Shown one piece after another: positions 50,248 to 60,272 of a stretch of 64,000 bases of DNA. The notes under the pieces were generated by a model. That model saw nothing but the letters and a program-made list of their open reading frames with translations. It did no database searches and had not been told where the DNA came from. The position numbers and the translations under genes were made by a program. Source of the stretch: an uncultured Clostridia bacterium (lineage in GTDB: Bacteria; Bacillota; Clostridia; Christensenellales; Borkfalkiaceae); NCBI GenBank assembly GCA_947597925.1, contig CANQFA010000006.1, positions 18,287-82,286 on the forward strand, given 5' to 3'. How positions within the stretch are numbered: position 1 is the stretch's first letter; every line of letters begins with the position of its first letter.

Positions 50248-51453
50248 ATGGATTGCATTTCCCGCGTGACGGAGGATCTCCTCTTTCTCGGCGTAAACGA
50301 CAGAAAACTCTCCCTCTTCGAGAGTGCCTATCCCGTTCCCCGCGGCATCTCGTATAACTCCTATCTCCTCCGAGACGAAAAAAAGGTGCTCTTCGACACC
50401 GTAGACGCCGCCTTTTGGGAGCCCTTCTATGAAAATCTTGAGGCGGCCCTCGCGGGGGATGCGCTCGATGTCATCGTCGTCCATCACATGGAGCCCGACC
50501 ACTCGGCCTGTCTCATCCGCCTTTTGGAGCGCTATCCCGAGGCAGAGCTCGTCGCCACGCAGAAGACGGTGCAGATGATTTCGAACTTCTTTTCCGTCAC
50601 GCCGAAAAACGTGCATGTCGTGAAAGAGGGGGATACCATGTCCGTGGGTAAGCACTCCATTCGCTTCCTCATGGCGCCCATGGTGCACTGGCCCGAGGTG
50701 ATGATGAGCTATCTTCCCGACCTCGGCGTGCTCTTTTCCGCAGATGCTTTCGGGACCTTCGGCGCACTCGGCGGGTCCATCTTTGCCGACGAAAGCGCCT
50801 TTGCGCGCGACTATTTGGACGAGGCGCGGCGGTACTATTTCAACATCGTGGGAAAATACGGCGTGCAGGTGCAGAGCGTGCTCAAAAAGGCGGCTGGGCT
50901 CAAAATTTCCTGCCTCTGCCCGTTGCATGGGCCCGTCTGGCGGAAGGACATCGGGTGGTTTCTCGACAAGTACGACTTCTGGAGCCGCTATCTCCCCGAG
51001 GAGCGGGGGGTAGTCGTCTTCTATGCCTCCGTCTACGGCCACACGCAAAATGCCGCCGAGATCCTGGCGCGCCGCCTCGCCGAGCAGGCGATCCCCGTGA
51101 AGATCTACGATGTTTCCCACACCCATGTGTCCATTTTACTCGCGGAGGCCTTCCGCTATTCCCACCTCGTCTTCTGCGCTGCGACCTATAATAACGGCAT
51201 CTTCGTCTCCATGGAGAACTTCCTCGCCGACCTCAGGGCGCATTTTATGCAGAAGCGGAAATATGCCCTCGTCGAGTGCGGCAGCTGGGCGCCGCAGGCG
51301 GGCGGGCTCATGGAAAAGGAGCTTGCCGCCATGAAGGACATGGAAAAGCTCGGGGAGACCGTGACGGTGCTCTCTTCCGTGCGGGAGGAGTCGCGCGCAG
51401 CGCTCGGAAAACTCATCGATGCGATCGCCGGGGAATTCCTCGGCAACGAATAA
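50248..51453 (+). CDS. fprA: Flavo-diiron protein (A-type flavoprotein)
   Basis: Four-electron O2 reductase (or NO reductase) that protects anaerobes. N-terminal metallo-beta-lactamase domain with diiron ligands in [21 protein letters not shown] and CPLHGPVW; C-terminal flavodoxin domain beginning [16 protein letters not shown] with FMN loops. 401 aa, no fused rubredoxin; a rubredoxin gene follows 22 bases later and is the likely electron donor. AAGGAGG upstream. Confidence 0.94.
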   Translation: MDCISRVTEDLLFLGVNDRKLSLFESAYPVPRGISYNSYLLRDEKKVLFDTVDAAFWEPFYENLEAALAGDALDVIVVHHMEPDHSACLIRLLERYPEAELVATQKTVQMISNFFSVTPKNVHVVKEGDTMSVGKHSIRFLMAPMVHWPEVMMSYLPDLGVLFSADAFGTFGALGGSIFADESAFARDYLDEARRYYFNIVGKYGVQVQSVLKKAAGLKISCLCPLHGPVWRKDIGWFLDKYDFWSRYLPEERGVVVFYASVYGHTQNAAEILARRLAEQAIPVKIYDVSHTHVSILLAEAFRYSHLVFCAATYNNGIFVSMENFLADLRAHFMQKRKYALVECGSWAPQAGGLMEKELAAMKDMEKLGETVTVLSSVREESRAALGKLIDAIAGEFLGNE

Positions 51454-51475
51454 AAATTTTCAAAGGAGGCGCTCT

Positions 51476-51634
51476 ATGGCAAAGTATGTCTGCACAGTCT
51501 GCGGCTACGAGTACGATGAAGCGGCGGGAGATCCCGACAACGGGATCGCGCCCGGCACGAAGTGGGAAGATATTCCCGACGACTTCACCTGCCCGCTCTG
51601 CGGCGTCGGCAAGGAAGAGTTCGAAGAGGCGTAA
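51476..51634 (+). CDS. rub: Rubredoxin
   Basis: 52-aa electron carrier with one iron held by CTVCG (C6, C9) and CPLCG (C39, C42). Matches classic clostridial rubredoxins in length and in the Tyr/Trp/Phe core. Placed after fprA, so it probably donates electrons to that protein. AAAGGAGG upstream of ATG 51476. Confidence 0.96.
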   Translation: MAKYVCTVCGYEYDEAAGDPDNGIAPGTKWEDIPDDFTCPLCGVGKEEFEEA

Positions 51635-51657
51635 AGCCGAAATCTCCGCAAAGAAAT

Positions 51658-51681
51658 CGAGGACCCCTCCTCGGTTTTTTT
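51658..51681 (+). terminator. Terminator of fprA-rubredoxin
   Basis: CGAGGA-CCCC-TCCTCG (51658-51673) followed by GTTTTTTT. Confidence 0.88.
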
Positions 51682-51730
51682 GTAAGAGAGGGGACCGCGC
51701 ATCCGCTTTTTATTTTTTGCATGTATGCAC

Positions 51731-51760
51731 TTGACAAGCGGGCATAAAAAGGGGTAAAAT
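51731..51760 (+). promoter_or_regulatory. Promoter of the V-ATPase operon
   Basis: TTGACA (51731-51736), 18 bases, TAAAAT (51755-51760). Confidence 0.78.
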
Positions 51761-51785
51761 AGGAAGCGTAGGGATCTGTGAAGAT

Positions 51786-52097
51786 ATGGAAGAAGACATC
51801 TTGACCGCCGTCGCCAAGGCAGAGAGTGAGGCGGCGGAAATTCAGAAAAAGGCGGACGAAGAGGCCGCCGCGATCCTCAGAGAGGCGGAAAAGCGGGCCA
51901 TGGAACTCACCAAGGCCTCTGAGACGGCATGCGCCGAGCTCGCCGCCTCCCTCGTCGCACAGGCACAGGAGGAGTCCGAGAGCGCCTATTCGGCAGCCCT
52001 CGCTGCGGCAAAGAAGGAGGCTTCGGAAGATGCCGACAGCCGCCTTCAGCACATCGGGGCGGAGGTCGCCGCCGTCGTGGGGAGGGTCTCCAAGTGA
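51786..52097 (+). CDS. V-type ATPase subunit G/H-like coiled-coil protein
   Basis: 103 aa, almost wholly helical, Ala/Glu-rich heptad pattern (AESEAAEIQKKADEEAAAI), the signature of the peripheral-stalk subunit (NtpF in Enterococcus, AhaH/G in archaea) that dimerises with subunit E. First gene of the operon. Its stop overlaps the next start (GTGA). Confidence 0.85.
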   Translation: MEEDILTAVAKAESEAAEIQKKADEEAAAILREAEKRAMELTKASETACAELAASLVAQAQEESESAYSAALAAAKKEASEDADSRLQHIGAEVAAVVGRVSK

Positions 52098-54067
52098 TCG
52101 TAGGGATGCGAAAACTGCATCTCGCCGTCCTCTCCTATGACCGCGACAGGGTCCTCGACGCGCTCGGCCGCACGCAGGCCGCTGAGATCGGGGAAGTCGA
52201 AGCGGACGCTCCCGCCCTCAAGTCGGACAGGGAGGAACTTTCGGCCGCCCTCGCCGCGCTTGAGGAGACGCTCGCCGCGATCTCTTCTTTTGCCCCCGAG
52301 ACCAAGGAGGGCGCGGCCGCCCTCAAGGACGGGTTTGCGGTCTCCTACTCCGAATTCGTCGCCGCGAAGGACTATCGCCCGCGGGCGGAGGAGCTCATCG
52401 AGAGGGTAAAGGCCCTCACCGAGAAGCGTGCGGAGGCGGACAGGGAGACGGCACGGCTCGCGCAGGAGATCTCTGCGGCGAAGCCCTATGCTGCCTCCGC
52501 GGTAAGATTTTCCGATCGTCACGACACGGCCCACACGGCGGTGCGCTACGGCCTCGTGGGAGCAGCGGCGTGGGACCTCCTGAAAGGGGAGCTCGATGGG
52601 CTCCCTCTCACCGCATACGAGGCTACCATGTCCGCGAATGGGGTCCTCCTTCTCGCGGTATGTCATAGGGACGACCTCACGGGGCTGGAAACGGCGCTCG
52701 CGGGGGCGTCCTTTTCCGCATGTCCCTACACTGGGGAGATGACGGGCGAGGAGCTCCTTTCCTCCCTCACGGAGAAGCAAAACGCCGCGCGGGCGAAAAA
52801 AGAGGAGGCGGAGCGTGCGCTCACGGATCTCCTGCCCGAGGTGCGCCCGCTCAAGGTCTACTGCGACTACGTGGGCTTCGAGCTCGAGAAGGCGGAGGCC
52901 TCCGAAAAGATGCAGGCCACCCAGCACGTCGTCTTCATGAAGGCATTTGTGCCGACGGACGGCGAGGCGCGTGTCAGGGAGGAGCTCGAGGGGCTCGGCA
53001 TCCCCCTCTTCTATGAGTTCTCCGACCCCGACGAGGACGAGGAGATCCCGACCCGCCTCAAAAACAATGCGGTCATCGAAAATTTCGAAGTCGTCACCAA
53101 TATGTACTCCGTGCCGAATGCCCGCGAGCTCGACCCCAACCCCGTCATGGCATTTTTCTACAGCCTCTTTTTGGGCTTCATCATGGCGGACATGGGGTAT
53201 GGCATTGCGATGGCGGTGGGCGGATATCTTCTTTGGAAAAAGGCAAAGGGGGGCGTGAGGAGCATCGCGGGCGTCTTTGCGGTCTCGGGGATCTCCACCT
53301 TCCTGTGGGGCATCCTCTTCAACTCCCTCTTCGGGATACGGGTCCTGCCCTTCACGGTCATGCCCGACGCTCAGACCGAGATGTATTCGCTCGCGGGCAT
53401 CGCCCTACCGAGCATCCTCATCATCGCCCTTCTCCTCGGCATCCTGCAGATCATGGTAGGATATGTGTGCAAATTCGCACAGTGCGTCCATCACGGTCGG
53501 CCGTGGGACGGCGTCTTTGAGGGGCTCACTTGGGCGGCATTTTCCCTCGGCGCGGAGCTCGCGGTCATAGGTCTTGTGGAGGAATTTTCCCTCCCCGTCC
53601 TCACGATGGTGGGCGGCATCCTGGCGGGGGTCTCCCTCTTGGCCGCAGTCCTGACGGCGGGCAGGAAGCAGAAGTTCCTCGGAAAGATCACAAAGGGGTT
53701 CGGTGCGCTCTACGGGCTCATCAACTACTTCACCGATGTCCTGAGCTATATCCGCCTCTACGGGCTCATGCTGACGGGCGCGGTCATCGCACAGGTCGTC
53801 TCCGACTATTCCCTGCAATTCCTCACCTCGGGGTCCTTCCTCGTCGTGCTGGGGGCCATTCTCATGGTCGTGGGGCATGTCTTTAACCTCGCGATCAGCC
53901 TGCTCGGCGCCTATATCCACACGGCGCGCCTGCAGTATGTCGAGTTCTTCGGAAGATTTTACGAGGGGGAGGGCAGGCTCTTCGAACCGCTCGGCTCCCG
54001 TGCGAGATATATCACCTTGGAGCCCGCGCCCCGCGCGGGCACCTCGCCGCAGAGAGAAGCGGCTTGA
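52094..54067 (+). CDS. ntpI: V-type ATPase subunit I (a subunit)
   Basis: Membrane stator that forms the ion half-channels with the K ring. The soluble helical N-terminal half (residues 1-340) precedes a C-terminal membrane half with about seven to eight TM segments (from NPVMAFFYSLFLGFIMADMG onward) and the conserved LSYIRLYGLML stretch, whose arginine is required for transport. GTG 52094 is chosen because MIVGMRKLHL matches family N-termini and GGGAGGG is in place; ATG 52106 is the alternative. 657 aa. Confidence 0.93.
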   Translation: MIVGMRKLHLAVLSYDRDRVLDALGRTQAAEIGEVEADAPALKSDREELSAALAALEETLAAISSFAPETKEGAAALKDGFAVSYSEFVAAKDYRPRAEELIERVKALTEKRAEADRETARLAQEISAAKPYAASAVRFSDRHDTAHTAVRYGLVGAAAWDLLKGELDGLPLTAYEATMSANGVLLLAVCHRDDLTGLETALAGASFSACPYTGEMTGEELLSSLTEKQNAARAKKEEAERALTDLLPEVRPLKVYCDYVGFELEKAEASEKMQATQHVVFMKAFVPTDGEARVREELEGLGIPLFYEFSDPDEDEEIPTRLKNNAVIENFEVVTNMYSVPNARELDPNPVMAFFYSLFLGFIMADMGYGIAMAVGGYLLWKKAKGGVRSIAGVFAVSGISTFLWGILFNSLFGIRVLPFTVMPDAQTEMYSLAGIALPSILIIALLLGILQIMVGYVCKFAQCVHHGRPWDGVFEGLTWAAFSLGAELAVIGLVEEFSLPVLTMVGGILAGVSLLAAVLTAGRKQKFLGKITKGFGALYGLINYFTDVLSYIRLYGLMLTGAVIAQVVSDYSLQFLTSGSFLVVLGAILMVVGHVFNLAISLLGAYIHTARLQYVEFFGRFYEGEGRLFEPLGSRARYITLEPAPRAGTSPQREAA

Positions 54068-54094
54068 ACGAGAAAAAAACGGAGGTTTTTTGAT

Positions 54095-54559
54095 ATGTAT
54101 TCTACCGGTTATGTGATCGCAGTCCTCGGGATCGCGCTGTGCGTGGTCCTCTGCGGCGTCGGCTCGGGAGTCGGCCTCTACAAGACCGCGAGCGCGACGG
54201 CGGGCGTCCTCAGCGAGAACCCCAAAAAGTTCGGCAAGCTCATCGTCCTGATGCTCCTTCCCGCGACGCAGGGCCTCTACGGCTTCCTCATCGCCATCAT
54301 CGCGGCGTCCACCAAGCTCCCGCCCCTTCTCACGGCGGAGGCGGCGACGGCGCAGGGCTGGGCCATCTTCGCGGCCTGCTTGCCCATGGCGATCTCGGGC
54401 TTCATCTCGGCATTTTTCCAGGCGAAGGCCTCGGTCAACTGCATCTATGCCGCGGCCAAGCAGGACCTCGGCTTCACAGTGGCAATGGGCCCCGCCATGA
54501 TCGAGTTCTATGCCCTCCTCGGCATGGTCATCTCCATCATCATCGTCCTCGGGATCTGA
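54095..54559 (+). CDS. ntpK: V-type ATPase subunit K (16-kDa c-ring subunit)
   Basis: Two fused helical hairpins (four TM segments, 154 aa) that form the rotor ring. The ion-binding carboxylate is E137 (AMIEFYALLG) in the second hairpin; the first hairpin has T58-Q59 instead of an acid. L55, T58, Q59, Q109 and E137 occupy the places of the five sodium ligands of Enterococcus hirae NtpK, so sodium transport is predicted. Confidence 0.95.
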   Translation: MYSTGYVIAVLGIALCVVLCGVGSGVGLYKTASATAGVLSENPKKFGKLIVLMLLPATQGLYGFLIAIIAASTKLPPLLTAEAATAQGWAIFAACLPMAISGFISAFFQAKASVNCIYAAAKQDLGFTVAMGPAMIEFYALLGMVISIIIVLGI

Positions 54560-54562
54560 AGT

Positions 54563-55138
54563 ATGGGAAGAGATGATTTGGTTGCGCGCATTCTCTCCGA
54601 TGCGCAGGCGTCGGCCGAGGAGACCGTTCGTGCCGCGAGGGCGCGTGCGGAGGAGATCCTCGCCGCCGCAGAGGCGCAGTGCAAGAGAGAGCGCGAAGAG
54701 ACCGAGCGGGAGGCCGAAGAGCAGGGGAAGCGCATCCGCGACGGAAAGGCGGCCATGGCGCGTCTCGACAGTGCCAAGATCCGTCTCGCCGAGAGGCGGC
54801 GCGTCCTCGATGCCGTCTATCTGCGCGCACTCGCCGCCCTCCTCTGCCTCGAGCGCCGCGAGGCGGTCTCGCTCTCCGAGCGCCTCCTCAGGGAGTATGC
54901 AGAAGAGGGCGATGAGATCGTATTTTCCAAGGAATTTCCCTACTGCGGGGAGGTCGCAAAGCTTTCCGTTGCAGTTCAAAAGAAGCTCACCGTGAGCGAG
55001 GAGCGCCCCGACCTCGGCGGCGGCTTCGTGCTGCGCGGCAAGACCTCCGACAAGGACGTGTCTTACAGGGCACTTCTGGCGGCGGACAGGGAGGCGCATC
55101 AGGCGGAGATCGCGCGTGCGCTCTTCGGAGACCACTGA
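54563..55138 (+). CDS. ntpE: V-type ATPase subunit E
   Basis: Peripheral-stalk subunit, 191 aa: long N-terminal coiled coil (residues 1-95, Ala/Glu/Arg-rich) and a small C-terminal globular domain ending GGGFVLRGKTSDKDVSYRAL. Pairs with the G/H-like subunit encoded first in the operon. Confidence 0.9.
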   Translation: MGRDDLVARILSDAQASAEETVRAARARAEEILAAAEAQCKREREETEREAEEQGKRIRDGKAAMARLDSAKIRLAERRRVLDAVYLRALAALLCLERREAVSLSERLLREYAEEGDEIVFSKEFPYCGEVAKLSVAVQKKLTVSEERPDLGGGFVLRGKTSDKDVSYRALLAADREAHQAEIARALFGDH

Positions 55139-56017
55139 ATGGGATACGGCACCGACTATACAAACGGCGTGATCGCCGTAAGAGAGAGAAAGCTTTTGGG
55201 CGACAAGCTCTTCCGCCTTCCCGAGATGACGGCAGAGGAGGTCCTCCGCACGCTCGCCGAAAACGGATTCGGCGCGGGTGAGGATCCCGTGACGGAGGAG
55301 GAGAGGGCGCTCGACAGCTTTATCCGCGAATATGCCTCCACGGAGGCGGACAGGGCGTACTTCCTCCTTCCGCGCGACTATCACAACCTCAAGACGCTCT
55401 ATAAGGCGGGGAGGTTGGGCATCGATCCCGCACTCATGCTCGCACCCGAGGGCCTTCATTCCCGCGAAGAGCTCGAAAAGATGCTCGAGACGGACCCACC
55501 CGAACTCGGGGAGGATGCGACGGGGGCGCAGATCGGCGCGGCATTTGACCGCGCGATGTACAGGGCGCTCTTCTCCGCCGCAAAGTATCGACCCGACCTC
55601 AAAAAACTTCTCCGCATGCGCGTGGACATGACCAATCTCCTGACCGCATGCCGCACGGAGGACGAGGCGCTTGCGCGGGAGCTCTTCCTTGCGGGCGGGA
55701 CCTTGAAGGAGGAGACCCTCCTGAAGATCTTCTCGGAGGAGAGAGAAGGGGCACTCGCGGGGACGGGATATGAGGCATTTTATGCGGCATGCCTTGCCGC
55801 GGGCAAACCTCCCTTCACCGAGGCGGAGCGCCTCCTCGCGAGCTTCGAGGAGCGGGCCTACTTCGGGCGCCGCTTCGGGCTGGAAGGCAGAGATCCCTTC
55901 CTCTATTATGTCTTCCGCCGCCGCGCGGAGATCGCAAATGTGCGCACGGTCCTCGTCTCGCTCAGGGCGGGGGTCCCGCCGCAGGAGATCGTAAAGAGAC
56001 TCAGCGGGGTGAAATGA
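55139..56017 (+). CDS. ntpC: V-type ATPase subunit C (d subunit)
   Basis: Couples the central stalk to the K ring. 292 aa, helical, with the family hallmarks of three related helical bundles (RLPEMTAEEVLRTLAENGFG, DYHNLKTLYKA, DPFLYYVFRRRAEIANVRTV). Begins directly after the subunit E stop. Confidence 0.9.
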   Translation: MGYGTDYTNGVIAVRERKLLGDKLFRLPEMTAEEVLRTLAENGFGAGEDPVTEEERALDSFIREYASTEADRAYFLLPRDYHNLKTLYKAGRLGIDPALMLAPEGLHSREELEKMLETDPPELGEDATGAQIGAAFDRAMYRALFSAAKYRPDLKKLLRMRVDMTNLLTACRTEDEALARELFLAGGTLKEETLLKIFSEEREGALAGTGYEAFYAACLAAGKPPFTEAERLLASFEERAYFGRRFGLEGRDPFLYYVFRRRAEIANVRTVLVSLRAGVPPQEIVKRLSGVK

Positions 56018-56331
56018 TGCAGGGAAAAATGGCGGTCGTCGGCTCGGCCGAGACCATTACGGTATTTCAGGCGGCGGGGGTGGAGGCATTTCCCGTCACC
56101 GACGAGAAGAGTGCGCGGGAGACCCTCCGCAGGGTCGCACACGACTTTCCCGTCGTCTTCCTCTCGGAGGAATACGCAGGGCCGCTCAAGGACCTTCTGC
56201 GGCGCTTCGACGAGGAGGCATACCCCGTGGTACTGCCCATCCCGACGGGGAAGGCGGCGGGCTACGGCGAAGAATTTCTGAGGGACACCATGGAGCGCGC
56301 ACTCGGCGTCGACATCCTGTTCCGTAAATAG
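56014..56331 (+). CDS. ntpG: V-type ATPase subunit F
   Basis: Central-stalk subunit of 105 aa with a Rossmann-like fold ([18 protein letters not shown], then [20 protein letters not shown]). It overlaps subunit C by four bases; ATG 56014 or 56017 are both possible and differ by one residue. Confidence 0.92.
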   Translation: MMQGKMAVVGSAETITVFQAAGVEAFPVTDEKSARETLRRVAHDFPVVFLSEEYAGPLKDLLRRFDEEAYPVVLPIPTGKAAGYGEEFLRDTMERALGVDILFRK

Positions 56332-56356
56332 CGCTTTCGCATCGAGAAGGAGCGAT

Positions 56357-58129
56357 ATGACAAAGATCGGTAAAACTGTAAAAATTTCGGGCCCGCTCAT
56401 CGTCGCCGAAGGCATGGCGGACGCCAAGCTCTACGACGTCGTCCATGTCTCGGACAAGAAGCTGGTCGGCGAGATCATAGAGCTGAGGGGGGACAGGGCC
56501 TCCATTCAGGTCTATGAGGAGACCTCGGGCTTAGGTCCCGGGGAAGATGTCGTCTCCACGGGCGAGCCGCTCTCCGCAGAGCTCGCGCCGGGGCTCCTCA
56601 CGGGCATCTTCGACGGCATCCAGCGCCCCCTCACGACCCTTCACTTCAAGTACGGGAGCCGTATCTCGCGCGGCGTCTCCGTCAATTCTCTGAGCCGTGA
56701 CAAGAAATGGCACTTCACGCCCAAAATGAAGGCGGGAGATGATGCCGAAGAGGGAGATATCCTCGGCGTCGTGCAGGAGACGGAGATCATAGAGCACCGC
56801 ATCCTCGTCCCCAACGGTGTAAAGGGCAAAGTGCTCTCCATCGAGGAGGGCGACTTCACCATCACCGACTCCGTCGCAAAGATCGGGACGGAGAAGGGGG
56901 AAGTTTCCGTCTGCATGCTCCGCAAATGGCCCGTCCGCAAGGGGAGACCGTACCGCGAGAAGTTCTCGCCCGATGCTCCCATGGTGACGGGGCAGCGCGT
57001 CATCGACACCCTCTTTCCCATTGCACGCGGCGGCGTCGCGGCCGTCCCCGGGCCCTTCGGCAGCGGCAAGACGGTCGTCCAGCACCAGCTCGCCAAGTGG
57101 GCAGATGCCGACATCATCGTCTATGTCGGTTGCGGCGAGCGCGGAAACGAGATGACGGACGTGCTGAATGAATTTCCCGCCCTCAAGGACCCCAAGACGG
57201 GGGAGCCCCTCATGAAGAGGACGGTGCTCATCGCCAATACTTCGGATATGCCCGTGGCGGCGCGCGAGGCGTCCATCTATACGGGCATCACGATCGCGGA
57301 ATATTACCGTGACATGGGGTACCATGTCGCGATCATGGCGGACTCCACCTCCCGCTGGGCAGAGGCGCTGCGCGAGATGAGCGGCCGCCTCGAAGAGATG
57401 CCCGGCGACGAGGGATATCCCGCCTATCTCGCGAGCCGTCTCGCGGAATTTTACGAGCGTGCGGGCATCGTGCGCCTCCTCGGCAGGGAGGAGAGGACGG
57501 GGTCCGTCACCGCCATCGGCGCAGTCTCGCCCCCCGGCGGCGACCTCTCCGAGCCCGTCTCACAGGCGACGCTGCGCATCGTAAAGGTCTTCTGGGGGCT
57601 CTCGGCCTCCCTCGCCTACAAGCGGCATTTTCCCGCGATCGACTGGCTCATCAGCTATTCGCTCTACGCGGACAAGATGAAGGGCTGGTATGATAAAAAC
57701 GTCGGCAAGGGATTTTTCAAGTACCGCCAATTCGCCATGACGACGCTGCAGGAGGAGGCCTCGCTCGATGAGATCGTCCGTCTCGTCGGCATGGACGCCC
57801 TCTCCTCGCACGACCGCCTCATCATGGAGACGGCAAAGATGATCCGCGAGGACTATCTGCACCAGAATGCCTTCCACGAGGTGGATACCTATACCTCTCT
57901 CAGAAAGCAGCTCCTCATGCTGCTCACGATCTACGAATTTTACACGCTCTCGGAGGAGGCCGTGTCGCGCTTTGTCGCCCTCGACGACATCCTCGCCTGC
58001 CCCTTTATGGAGAAGATCGGACGGGCGAAATATATCGAGGAGAGCGGGCTCGATGCCTTCGACGAACTCATCGGGGAGATGAGCGCGCAGCTGAAGGCGC
58101 TCTCCGAAGGAGGAGAAGGGGATGTTTAA
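56357..58129 (+). CDS. ntpA: V-type ATPase catalytic subunit A
   Basis: Nucleotide-hydrolysing subunit, 590 aa. Walker A GPFGSGKT at 232-239, Walker B in the [18 protein letters not shown] region and the A-subunit-specific insertion (non-homologous region, about 115-185) are present. RBS AGAAGGAG. Overlaps subunit B by eight bases. Confidence 0.97.
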   Translation: MTKIGKTVKISGPLIVAEGMADAKLYDVVHVSDKKLVGEIIELRGDRASIQVYEETSGLGPGEDVVSTGEPLSAELAPGLLTGIFDGIQRPLTTLHFKYGSRISRGVSVNSLSRDKKWHFTPKMKAGDDAEEGDILGVVQETEIIEHRILVPNGVKGKVLSIEEGDFTITDSVAKIGTEKGEVSVCMLRKWPVRKGRPYREKFSPDAPMVTGQRVIDTLFPIARGGVAAVPGPFGSGKTVVQHQLAKWADADIIVYVGCGERGNEMTDVLNEFPALKDPKTGEPLMKRTVLIANTSDMPVAAREASIYTGITIAEYYRDMGYHVAIMADSTSRWAEALREMSGRLEEMPGDEGYPAYLASRLAEFYERAGIVRLLGREERTGSVTAIGAVSPPGGDLSEPVSQATLRIVKVFWGLSASLAYKRHFPAIDWLISYSLYADKMKGWYDKNVGKGFFKYRQFAMTTLQEEASLDEIVRLVGMDALSSHDRLIMETAKMIREDYLHQNAFHEVDTYTSLRKQLLMLLTIYEFYTLSEEAVSRFVALDDILACPFMEKIGRAKYIEESGLDAFDELIGEMSAQLKALSEGGEGDV

Positions 58130-59492
58130 GGAATACAAGACGATCAGAGAGGTCGTGGGACCCCTCATGCTCGTGGAGGGCGTAGAGGGGGTGACTTACA
58201 ATGAACTCGTCGAGATCGCCTGCGAAGGCGGCGAAGTGCGGCGGGGAAAGGTCCTCGAGGTGGACCGCGACAGGGCGGTCGTCCAGCTCTTCGAGTCCTC
58301 GCAGGGGCTCAGGATCTCGACGGCGAAGGCGCGCTTTTTGGGGCACGCCCAGCAGCTTGCCGTGTCAAAGGAGATGCTCGGCCGCGTCTTCGACGGCATG
58401 GGCAATCCCCGCGACGGCGGCGCTCCCGTCATCCCCGAGGCCATGCTCGACATCAACGGCGAGCCCATCAATCCCGCCGCGAGGGACTATCCCAATGAGT
58501 TCATCCAGACGGGCGTCTCCGCCATCGACGGGCTGAATACCCTCGTTCGCGGGCAGAAGCTCCCCGTCTTCTCCATGAGCGGCCTTCCGCATGCCGAACT
58601 TGCGGCGCAGATCGCGCGGCAGGCAAAGGTGCGCGGGTCGGAGGGCGGCTTTGCCGTCGTCTTCGCCGCCATCGGCATCACCTTTGAAGAGGCGCAGTAC
58701 TTCATTGACGATTTCCGCAGGACGGGCGCCATTGAGCGGACGGTGCTCTTTACCAATCTCGCCGACGACCCCGCGGTCGAGCGCATCGCCACGCCGCGCA
58801 TCGCCCTCACCTGCGCCGAATATCTCGCCTTCACGTGCGGCATGCATGTCCTCGTCATCATGACGGACATCACCAATTACGCCGAAGCTCTCCGCGAAGT
58901 CTCCGCGGCGCGCAGGGAGATCCCCGGGAGGAGGGGGTACCCGGGCTATCTCTACACCGACCTTGCCTCCCTCTATGAGCGGGCGGGCAGGATCCGCGGC
59001 TCGGAGGGCTCCATCACTCAGATCCCCATCCTCACCATGCCCGAGGACGACAAGACCCATCCTATCCCCGACCTCACGGGGTACATCACCGAGGGGCAGA
59101 TCATCCTCTCGCGCGAGCTCTATAAGCGGGGTGTCAATCCGCCCATCGACGTGCTGCCCTCTCTCTCCCGCCTCAAGGACAAGGGGATCGGGGACGGCAA
59201 GACGCGGGAGGACCACGCCGACACGATGAATCAGCTCTTCGCGGCCTATGCGCGCGGGAAGGAGAGCAAGGAACTCTCCGCCATCCTCGGCGAGGCTGCC
59301 CTCTCCGAGACGGATAAGCTCTACGCGAAGTTCGCCGAGGCCTTTGAGGCGGAGTACATCAATCAGGGCTTTGAGACGGACAGGACGGTGGAGGAGACCC
59401 TCGACCTCGGGTGGAAACTTCTGAAGATCCTGCCGAAGGGCGAGCTCAAGCGCATCCGCACGGCGTATATCGAGAAGTACATGAAGGAATGA
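58122..59492 (+). CDS. ntpB: V-type ATPase subunit B
   Basis: Non-catalytic partner of A, 456 aa. The P-loop is degenerate ([20 protein letters not shown]), as usual for [21 protein letters not shown] and the [20 protein letters not shown] segment are characteristic. Starts inside the 3' end of ntpA. Confidence 0.97.
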   Translation: MFKEYKTIREVVGPLMLVEGVEGVTYNELVEIACEGGEVRRGKVLEVDRDRAVVQLFESSQGLRISTAKARFLGHAQQLAVSKEMLGRVFDGMGNPRDGGAPVIPEAMLDINGEPINPAARDYPNEFIQTGVSAIDGLNTLVRGQKLPVFSMSGLPHAELAAQIARQAKVRGSEGGFAVVFAAIGITFEEAQYFIDDFRRTGAIERTVLFTNLADDPAVERIATPRIALTCAEYLAFTCGMHVLVIMTDITNYAEALREVSAARREIPGRRGYPGYLYTDLASLYERAGRIRGSEGSITQIPILTMPEDDKTHPIPDLTGYITEGQIILSRELYKRGVNPPIDVLPSLSRLKDKGIGDGKTREDHADTMNQLFAAYARGKESKELSAILGEAALSETDKLYAKFAEAFEAEYINQGFETDRTVEETLDLGWKLLKILPKGELKRIRTAYIEKYMKE

Positions 59493-59506
59493 TATAAACA
59501 GGCCAT

Positions 59507-59583
59507 CCATGTCCGCAACGAGATATCACTTACGGACATGGTACGCCTCTTTTCTATGAGACATGGTCCCATCAAATGGACCA
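59507..59583 (+). promoter_or_regulatory. Two hairpins between ntpB and ntpD
   Basis: CCATGTCCG/CGGACATGG (59507-59515 with 59533-59541) and TGGTCC/GGACCA (59564-59569 with 59578-59583). They occupy the only sizeable gap inside the second half of the operon and could tune D-subunit expression or mRNA stability. Confidence 0.45.
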
Positions 59584-59595
59584 CACAGACAGGAT

Positions 59596-60216
59596 ATGGC
59601 AAGACTCAACGTAAATCCCACACGCATGGAGCTCAAAAAGCTCAAGGCGCGCCTTTCGACGGCGGTGCGGGGGCACAAGCTCCTCAAGGACAAGTCGGAC
59701 GAGATGGTGCGCCGCTTTACCCTCCTTCTCCGCGAAGACAAGCGCCTCCGCGACGAGGTGGAGGGCGATCTCGCACGGGCGATGAAGCAGTTTGCGCTCG
59801 CGGGGGCCCTCACGCCCTCCTATGTGCAGGCGGCGGCCTTTTCCATGCCCGCCGCGACGGTCGGTGCGGACTGCGGGACGGAGAACGTGATGGGGGTGGA
59901 GGTCCCTAAGATCTCCCTCACGGAGAGCGAACATTCCGCCGCCCTCCCTTATGCCTTCTCCGAGATCACGAGCGAAGCGGACGACTCGGTGCGCATGGTC
60001 TCCGCACTCCTGCCCAAGCTCCTCCGACTCGCCGAGGTGGAAAAGGCGGTGCGCCTCCTCTCCTATGAGATCGAGCGGAACAAGCGCCGCGTCAACGCCC
60101 TCGAATATGTCATGATCCCGCAGCTCGAGGAGACGATCAAGTACATCCGCAACAAGCTTGACGAAAACGAGCGCGCCGCCATCGTCCGCCTCATGAAGGT
60201 AAAATCGCTCTCCTGA
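59596..60216 (+). CDS. ntpD: V-type ATPase subunit D
   Basis: Central rotor shaft, 206 aa: N- and C-terminal long helices that pair as a coiled coil (NPTRMELKKLKARLSTAVRG and ALEYVMIPQLEETIKYIRNK). ATG 59596 fits the family N-terminus; the upstream RBS (AGGA) is weak. Last gene of the operon, followed by a strong terminator. Confidence 0.95.
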   Translation: MARLNVNPTRMELKKLKARLSTAVRGHKLLKDKSDEMVRRFTLLLREDKRLRDEVEGDLARAMKQFALAGALTPSYVQAAAFSMPAATVGADCGTENVMGVEVPKISLTESEHSAALPYAFSEITSEADDSVRMVSALLPKLLRLAEVEKAVRLLSYEIERNKRRVNALEYVMIPQLEETIKYIRNKLDENERAAIVRLMKVKSLS

Positions 60217-60228
60217 CAATTTGAAAAC

Positions 60229-60262
60229 AAAAGCTCCCGACGGATCCCGTCGGGAGCTTTTT
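60229..60262. terminator. Strong bidirectional terminator after the V-ATPase operon
   Basis: AAAAGCTCCCGACGG pairs perfectly with 60247-60261 (15 pairs, ATC loop), so both strands end in T-runs; it serves ntpD and the convergent tag gene. Confidence 0.95.
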
Positions 60263-60272
60263 GCATGAGGTT

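Noticed and set aside
53405..55459. A 684-codon open frame opposite V-ATPase genes
   Set aside because: Antisense to four well-identified subunits; composition is that of a shadow frame.
59507..59583. Terminator splitting the V-ATPase operon before ntpD
   Set aside because: The two hairpins lack T-runs, and subunit D is needed with the rest; kept only as possible regulatory hairpins.
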